NCBI GenBank assembly: GCA_000471925.1
Contig: CP006668.1
Location: 992,001 to 1,056,000 of the forward strand
Direction of reading: 5' to 3'
Length of the DNA stretch: 64,000 bases
Source of the DNA: Ralstonia pickettii DTP0602
GTDB lineage: Bacteria; Pseudomonadota; Gammaproteobacteria; Burkholderiales; Burkholderiaceae
Positions 60,221 through 64,000 of the stretch are shown one piece after another (positions within the stretch are counted from its first letter, which is position 1; each line of letters opens with the position of its first letter). A program made the position numbers and the translations under genes. The notes below the pieces were generated by a model that was not told the origin of the DNA, ran no database searches, and was given only the letters and a program-made list of their open reading frames with translations.

Positions 60221-61046
60221 GGGTCTGTTCACAATTGAACCAATGGTCCGAAGGCGCTGGCGAGCGATGCGAAGACGAGATAGCTGTCGGCTCGCTTGTC
60301 GTACCGAGTGGAGACACGGCGAAAATGCTTGATGCGGTTGAAAAAGCGTTCGACCAGATTGCGGGTGCGGTACAGGGCGCGGCAGTAGCGTCGCTTGCTG
60401 ATCCGGTTCGAGCGTGGCGGAATGACGGCCTTGGCGCCTGCGGCGCGAATCGACTGCACGAAAGCGTTCGCATCATAGCCCTTGTCCGCGATGATCGCTT
60501 GCGCGCGCAAGCCCTCGATCAGTTCTGCCGCGCACGAGATGTCCGCAGCCTGTCCTTCGGTGAGAATCAGCCGCAGCGGCCGCCCAATGGCGTCGATTGC
60601 CAGATGCAGCTTGGTACTCAGTCCACCGCGGGAGCGTCCGATCGCTTGCGGGCCACTTTTTTTAATGCGCCTGCCGAATGCTGGTGTGCTCTCACGATGG
60701 TCGAATCGATCAGGATGTGTTCGATCTCGCCCTCGCCGGCCACCGAATGTGCAACGCGCTGCCAGACGCCGTCGCGCCGCCATCGCGCGAAACGCAGGTA
60801 CACGGTGTGCCAGCGGCCAAACTCCACCGGAAGATCGCGCCAAGGGCTGCCCGTGCGGCCGATCCAGAGCACCGCTTCGACAAACCAGCGATTGTCGGCC
60901 GCCGTTTGGCCACGGTCGCCTTCCTTGCCCGGAACGATGTCCTTGATCTTCTGCCATACCTCGTCGCTCAACAGCGTCCGGACCATCTTGCCTCGCTCGC
61001 GCAAAAGACAAGATGTAAACACATTTATTCAAATGTAAACAGACCC
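60221..61046 (-). mobile_element. IS5-family insertion sequence, IS427 group, 826 bp
   Basis: Ends are imperfect inverted repeats starting GGGTCTGTTCACAATTGAA (60221-60239) and, from the right, GGGTCTGTTTACATTTGAA. TA flanks both sides (60219-60220 and 61047-61048), consistent with the 2-3-bp TNA duplication of this group. It carries a transposase in two frames joined at a run of seven A. Appears complete. Confidence 0.88.
60229..60986 (-). CDS. IS427-group transposase made by frameshift (two overlapping frames)
   Basis: Frame A (60618-60986) starts MVRTLLSDEVWQKIKDIVPG and runs through the DUF4096-like part and the first DDE Asp (HILIDSTIVRAHQH). At a run of seven A (60657-60663 read as T on the plus strand) the frame can slip to frame B, which continues KKSGPQAIGRSRGGLSTKLH, IIADKGYDANAFVQSI and NLVERFFNRIKHFRRVSTRY to the stop at 60229-60231. 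This arrangement is normal for the group; the fused protein is the active transposase. Confidence 0.88.
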
Positions 61047-62239
61047 TAGCCTTTCCAAGCCCAATGATCCAATGATCGATTGTCGATCCGGAGCCGACGT
61101 CCGAACGTCCGACCGATGGCATCGGCGAATGTCGTCCCCCTGGCCGGCTACTGCCGCTGCGCTCCCCCAGATTCGCAAGCGCGTGGACAGGATTCACTTG
61201 ACGCCAGCGTTGCCAGGGCGGGGCAATAAGGTTCGATAAGTTGTGCTTATCGCGTGGTCGCCACACGAAGGGGCCTTGGTGACCTTGTATCCGAGACAGC
61301 CAGGTGCCAAAGGCAAGGAAGCGTAGCCGGAAGCCGGAACTGCAGCCGTTGAAAGCGCAGTATGCCGAGGTGGCGGTGGCGACGGCTCAGGTGCAATGAA
61401 TTGAGGGCTGCTTGCGGGCAGCCATTTGGAGAACGATTCGGCGGCGCACGACGCGAGCGCCGCCACTGAGGCGCCCACCCGAGCCGTCATTGGATAACGA
61501 CCGCCGCCATCGCCAGCCAGACGCCGCGCGGCACCGCATCAAACTGACGGTCGCCGCGCGGCCGCGCGTACCGTCGGCAAGGCACGTGATGCGGGAGCCG
61601 AACACCTACTGGCCCAAGATGCACGCGGGCTTGCCATCACTGATGCGGGGATACACGCGTGGCACCTGACTGGCTGGTGCCCCAACTCGCCATGCATGCC
61701 GAGGCCGTGTGCGGCCTGGTCACCGTCGATGACGGAGCCTGCACCCGCCGCACGTGCCGGGCCGCTTCTTCGCACGTACCGGCGACAGCGCGAACATCGG
61801 CGTGTTCACGGCGCCAACCTGGGCGTCTGCTCCCACGCTTATCGGCGTGCCGGCGGGTGTCCCCCGCAAGCTGCCCACGAAGACGTCGCCCTGATCCAGC
61901 AGTTGATGGCACCCGCAGGTCATCGCGAGTGGCCGCCCGCGAGGCCGCCTGCGTGGCAGATTTGCCGATCGCCTCACCATGCTGGCCGCCGCTGCGGTCC
62001 GTATCAAATTCTCAGTTCGTCAGATCCTTCGGAAGTTTTCCGCCATTTGCAGCCAATTCCTGCATAAGTCGCTTCTGTAGCCATATGTTCATGGCGGCAG
62101 AATCGTTCATATCGCCGTGCAAGTTGCTCGACACGAAATTGGTGTTGTGCTAGCGGCGTAATCGCCGTCGGGTGTTGCGGTAATGACAAGGGTCACCTGT
62201 GGGGCAGAACTTATCGAGGGGCTTTTCCGCAGATGTGGT
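61047..62239. other. Non-coding and decayed region with a second copy of the structured repeat
   Basis: 1.2 kb between the IS427-group element and the broken AraC gene. After repeat copy B (61200-61380) a minus-strand tract near 61930-61760 looks like protein (CGCHQLLDQGDVFVGSLRGT, then PAGTPISVGADAQVGAVNTP) but is frameshifted and unidentified. No intact gene. Confidence 0.45.
61200..61380 (+). repeat. Structured non-coding repeat, copy B
   Basis: Matches 43530-43730 over its length. Shared blocks: CTTGTATCCGAGACAGCC (61284-61301) and GTAGCCGGAAGC (61323-61334). The hairpin is perfect here, CGATAAG (61234-61240) with CTTATCG (61246-61252), and differs from copy A by paired changes. It begins about 150 nt after the IS427-group element, with no shared ends, so it is not part of that IS. 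Confidence 0.6.
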
Positions 62240-62461
62240 CAGCCTGAGGCCGAACGCCTCCATGTCCGAGGTTTGCGCGCAGTGGTTCAGCAAGCGGCAT
62301 ACCGCCTCCATGCCGATCAGGGTCTCGCTGTCGTCGAGACACCGGCGCGGCAGGCCCGCCTTGCGCATCATCGCCAAGGGGTCGAGTCCAGCCGACTGCG
62401 CCAGGTCGGCGAAGCCCGTCAGGCTGGCACTTCGGATGAGGTGGGGCTGGTCGGTGGACAT
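62240..62461 (-). pseudogene. Truncated AraC-family regulator (N-terminal part)
   Basis: From the ATG at 62461: STDQPHLIRSASLTGFADLA, then DPLAMMRKAGLPRRCLDDSE, GMEAVCRLLNHCAQ and MEAFGLRLT. This is the start of the arabinose-binding-like domain found in AraC regulators of the OruR/ArgR-like group. After about 75 residues the homology ends and the HTH part is missing; the frame continues only as Arg-rich noise. It is divergent from the BKACE gene and was probably its regulator. Confidence 0.7.
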
Positions 62462-62603
62462 TTTCAAAAGTTTTTGATCCGTTACATCTAATCAATTCTA
62501 CGCGACAACGGATCAATTCTGCCGAGGCGGCGACCCGCATCATATCTACAAGCGCGGACACGGCCTGCCTTCGCAGACTCCGCAGCCTACAAAGGAGAAC
62601 ACC

Positions 62604-63665
62604 ATGCACTTCCTAGACGGGGCCCTGCTGCCCGAAAACCAGGAAAAACTTGTCATCACCGCCGCACCGTATGGCCCGCAATGGGAGCCGGGCGACTTTC
62701 CATCCGACATCCCGGTCACGATCGAGGAGCAGGTGCAAAAGGCAGTGGACTGCTACAACGCCGGCGCCACCGTGCTCCATTTCCATGCCCGCGAGGACGA
62801 TGGTTCTGGCTGCAAGAACCTCGACCGCTTCAACGAGCTGCTATCGCGCCTGAAGCAGGCGGTGCCCGACATGATCATCCAGGTCGGCGGCTCGATCTCG
62901 TTCGCACCGGTCGAGGAAGGCGCGCCCGCCGAGTGGCTGAGCGACGAGACGCGTCACATGCTGGCGCGCCTGAAGCCGACGCCCGAGCAGGTCACCGTGG
63001 CAGTCAACACCGGCCAGATGAACACGGTTGAGATCATGACCCCTGAGGACTGTGCGGGAACCTCGTTCGAGCGCAAGGCGGTCTACGACGCCTATGAGGA
63101 GATGATCGTTCCGGCCGGGCCCGCCTGGTTGCGCGAACACCTCGCCCAATTGGCGGCCAACGGCATCCAGCCGCACTTCCAGATCACCATGAAATCAGGC
63201 CTCGTCACCCTCGAGCGCCTGATTCGGCGTGGCCTCTACAAGGGGCCGCTCAATGTGAACTGGGTCGCGCTCAGCGGCGGCTTCGACAACCCGGACCCCT
63301 ACAGCATGATGGAGTTCATTCGCCTTCTGCCCGATGGGTCGACGCTCACACTGGAATCGCTGATGCGCGCCACCCTGCCGATCAACACCATGGCGATCGC
63401 CATGGGCCTGCACGTTCGTTGCGGCATCGAGGACACGATCTGGGGCCCCACCGGCGAGCCGATGTCCAGCGTGAAGCAGATCGAACAACTGGTGCGCATC
63501 TCGCACGAACTGGGACGGGGCGTCGCGTCGGCCCAGGAGGCGCGCGCAATCTTCAAGATCGGCACGCAGTACCAAACGACCGAGCAGACGCTCGCCGAGT
63601 TGCGTTATCCCACCGCACGCCGTCCGGTCAGGCCGGCGCTGGCGGAACGCAAGGTGGCAGCATGA
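62604..63665 (+). CDS. Beta-keto acid cleavage enzyme (BKACE, DUF849)
   Basis: 353 residues from the ATG at 62604 with AAAGGAG 7 nt upstream. A TIM barrel with the metal site HFH (59-61, in ATVLHFHARED), a GGSISF substrate loop, VNTGQMNTVEIMTPED, and LHVRCGIEDTIWGP near the end with a conserved Arg and Glu. BKACE enzymes condense a beta-keto acid with acetyl-CoA, giving acetoacetate and a new CoA ester. The segment FERKAVYDAYEEMIVPAGPA is longer than in simple Kce-type members. It overlaps the hydrolase gene by 4 nt (ATGA). Substrate class unknown. Confidence 0.93.
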   Translation: MHFLDGALLPENQEKLVITAAPYGPQWEPGDFPSDIPVTIEEQVQKAVDCYNAGATVLHFHAREDDGSGCKNLDRFNELLSRLKQAVPDMIIQVGGSISFAPVEEGAPAEWLSDETRHMLARLKPTPEQVTVAVNTGQMNTVEIMTPEDCAGTSFERKAVYDAYEEMIVPAGPAWLREHLAQLAANGIQPHFQITMKSGLVTLERLIRRGLYKGPLNVNWVALSGGFDNPDPYSMMEFIRLLPDGSTLTLESLMRATLPINTMAIAMGLHVRCGIEDTIWGPTGEPMSSVKQIEQLVRISHELGRGVASAQEARAIFKIGTQYQTTEQTLAELRYPTARRPVRPALAERKVAA

Positions 63666-64000
63666 AAGACCTTCATGAAGTGACAGTTGTCACGGTGCCG
63701 GGGCTGCGCGAGGAAACACCGGCGCACTGGCAGGCGCTGCTGGCCGGCGAACTGCCCAACGTGCGCTCGCTCCCTGCTCTGGGGCGCACCAACATTGATC
63801 TGAATGCGCGGGTCGCGGCAATCGACGCCGCAGTACTGGCGGCCCCGGCGCCCGTCATCATCGTGGCGCACAGTGGCGGATGCATTGCGACAGCGCACTG
63901 GGCGCGCCGCACCAGCCGGAAGATCCTCGGCGCCCTGCTGGCGACGCCGCCGGACCTAGAGCAGCCTCTGCCGCCCGAATTCCCTGCGCTGTCGGCCTTC
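63662..64000 (+). CDS. RBBP9/YdeN-family alpha/beta hydrolase (N-terminal part, runs off the window)
   Basis: 113 residues in the window. It opens VVTVPGLREETPAHWQALLA, the family's 'vpG...s...HWq..w' pattern, and has the nucleophile loop VAHSGGCIATAHWA (Ser about 84) where relatives show HSlGc. The start overlaps the BKACE stop (ATGA at 63662-63665), so the two are translationally coupled. A small serine hydrolase; in this setting it may release the keto acid used by BKACE. The C-terminal Asp and His lie beyond 64000. Confidence 0.85.
   Translation, partial: MKDLHEVTVVTVPGLREETPAHWQALLAGELPNVRSLPALGRTNIDLNARVAAIDAAVLAAPAPVIIVAHSGGCIATAHWARRTSRKILGALLATPPDLEQPLPPEFPALSAF

Overview
The window looks like chromosome or megaplasmid DNA of a Cupriavidus/Ralstonia-type Burkholderiaceae. 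It is GC-rich, dense in Bug-type tripartite tricarboxylate receptors, Porin_4 porins, LysR regulators, HAAT (Liv-type) ABC transporters, CoA-dependent acid catabolism, a phasin and a BKACE enzyme. The genus is an inference from gene content. No rRNA, tRNA or CRISPR array was seen.

Layout. 1-3.4 kb: the end of a LivK-type binding protein, an MHS-family transporter, then a tandem glycine riboswitch leading into a DadA-like amino-acid oxidase. 4-7.2 kb: a GNAT-PIN-GNAT fusion gene broken by two compensating frameshifts, then an IS903-group element with a 9-bp target duplication. 7.2-15.6 kb: a hydrolase/Bug receptor/porin gene run, a large winged-helix/AAA/TPR regulator and an amidohydrolase. 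15.6-21.4 kb: an accessory, decaying zone with VapBC, fragments of an alkylsulfatase lying in opposite orientations, a small-protein gene plus its degenerate copy, and a GSU2403-type nucleotidyltransferase under a 42-bp near-perfect palindrome.

21.4-34.9 kb is a coherent catabolic unit. Six genes on the minus strand (GH88-like hydrolase, MaoC hydratase, CoA-transferase, Fe-alcohol dehydrogenase, acyl-CoA dehydrogenase, acyl-CoA synthetase) run divergently from a LysR gene. A five-gene Liv-type ABC transporter operon follows. The LysR promoter region and the transporter promoter share an AT-rich box, so one regulator may control uptake and breakdown of an unidentified acid.

35-43.3 kb: a phasin, a truncated PBP5-like gene, and an aspartate-utilisation operon (aspartase, DctA/GltP-type symporter, tandem-domain Asp/Glu racemase) with a divergent LysR and a perfect 11-bp-arm palindrome. 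The racemase is cut by an IS630-family element; removing the element and one TA restores an exact 478-codon frame. 43.3-47.1 kb: an island with a structured non-coding repeat (second copy near 61.3 kb), a divergent Hfq paralog, an ISKra4 fragment, a Phd/PIN toxin-antitoxin pair and an H-NS-type protein carrying 75-nt coding repeats. 47.8-55.9 kb: a porin with a clear terminator, and a PotABCD-like transporter with a class III aminotransferase and divergent TetR/BetI-type regulator. 56-64 kb: esterase plus quinone reductase, an MDR oxidoreductase, an IS427-group element, a truncated AraC regulator, and a BKACE gene overlapping an RBBP9-type hydrolase that runs off the window.
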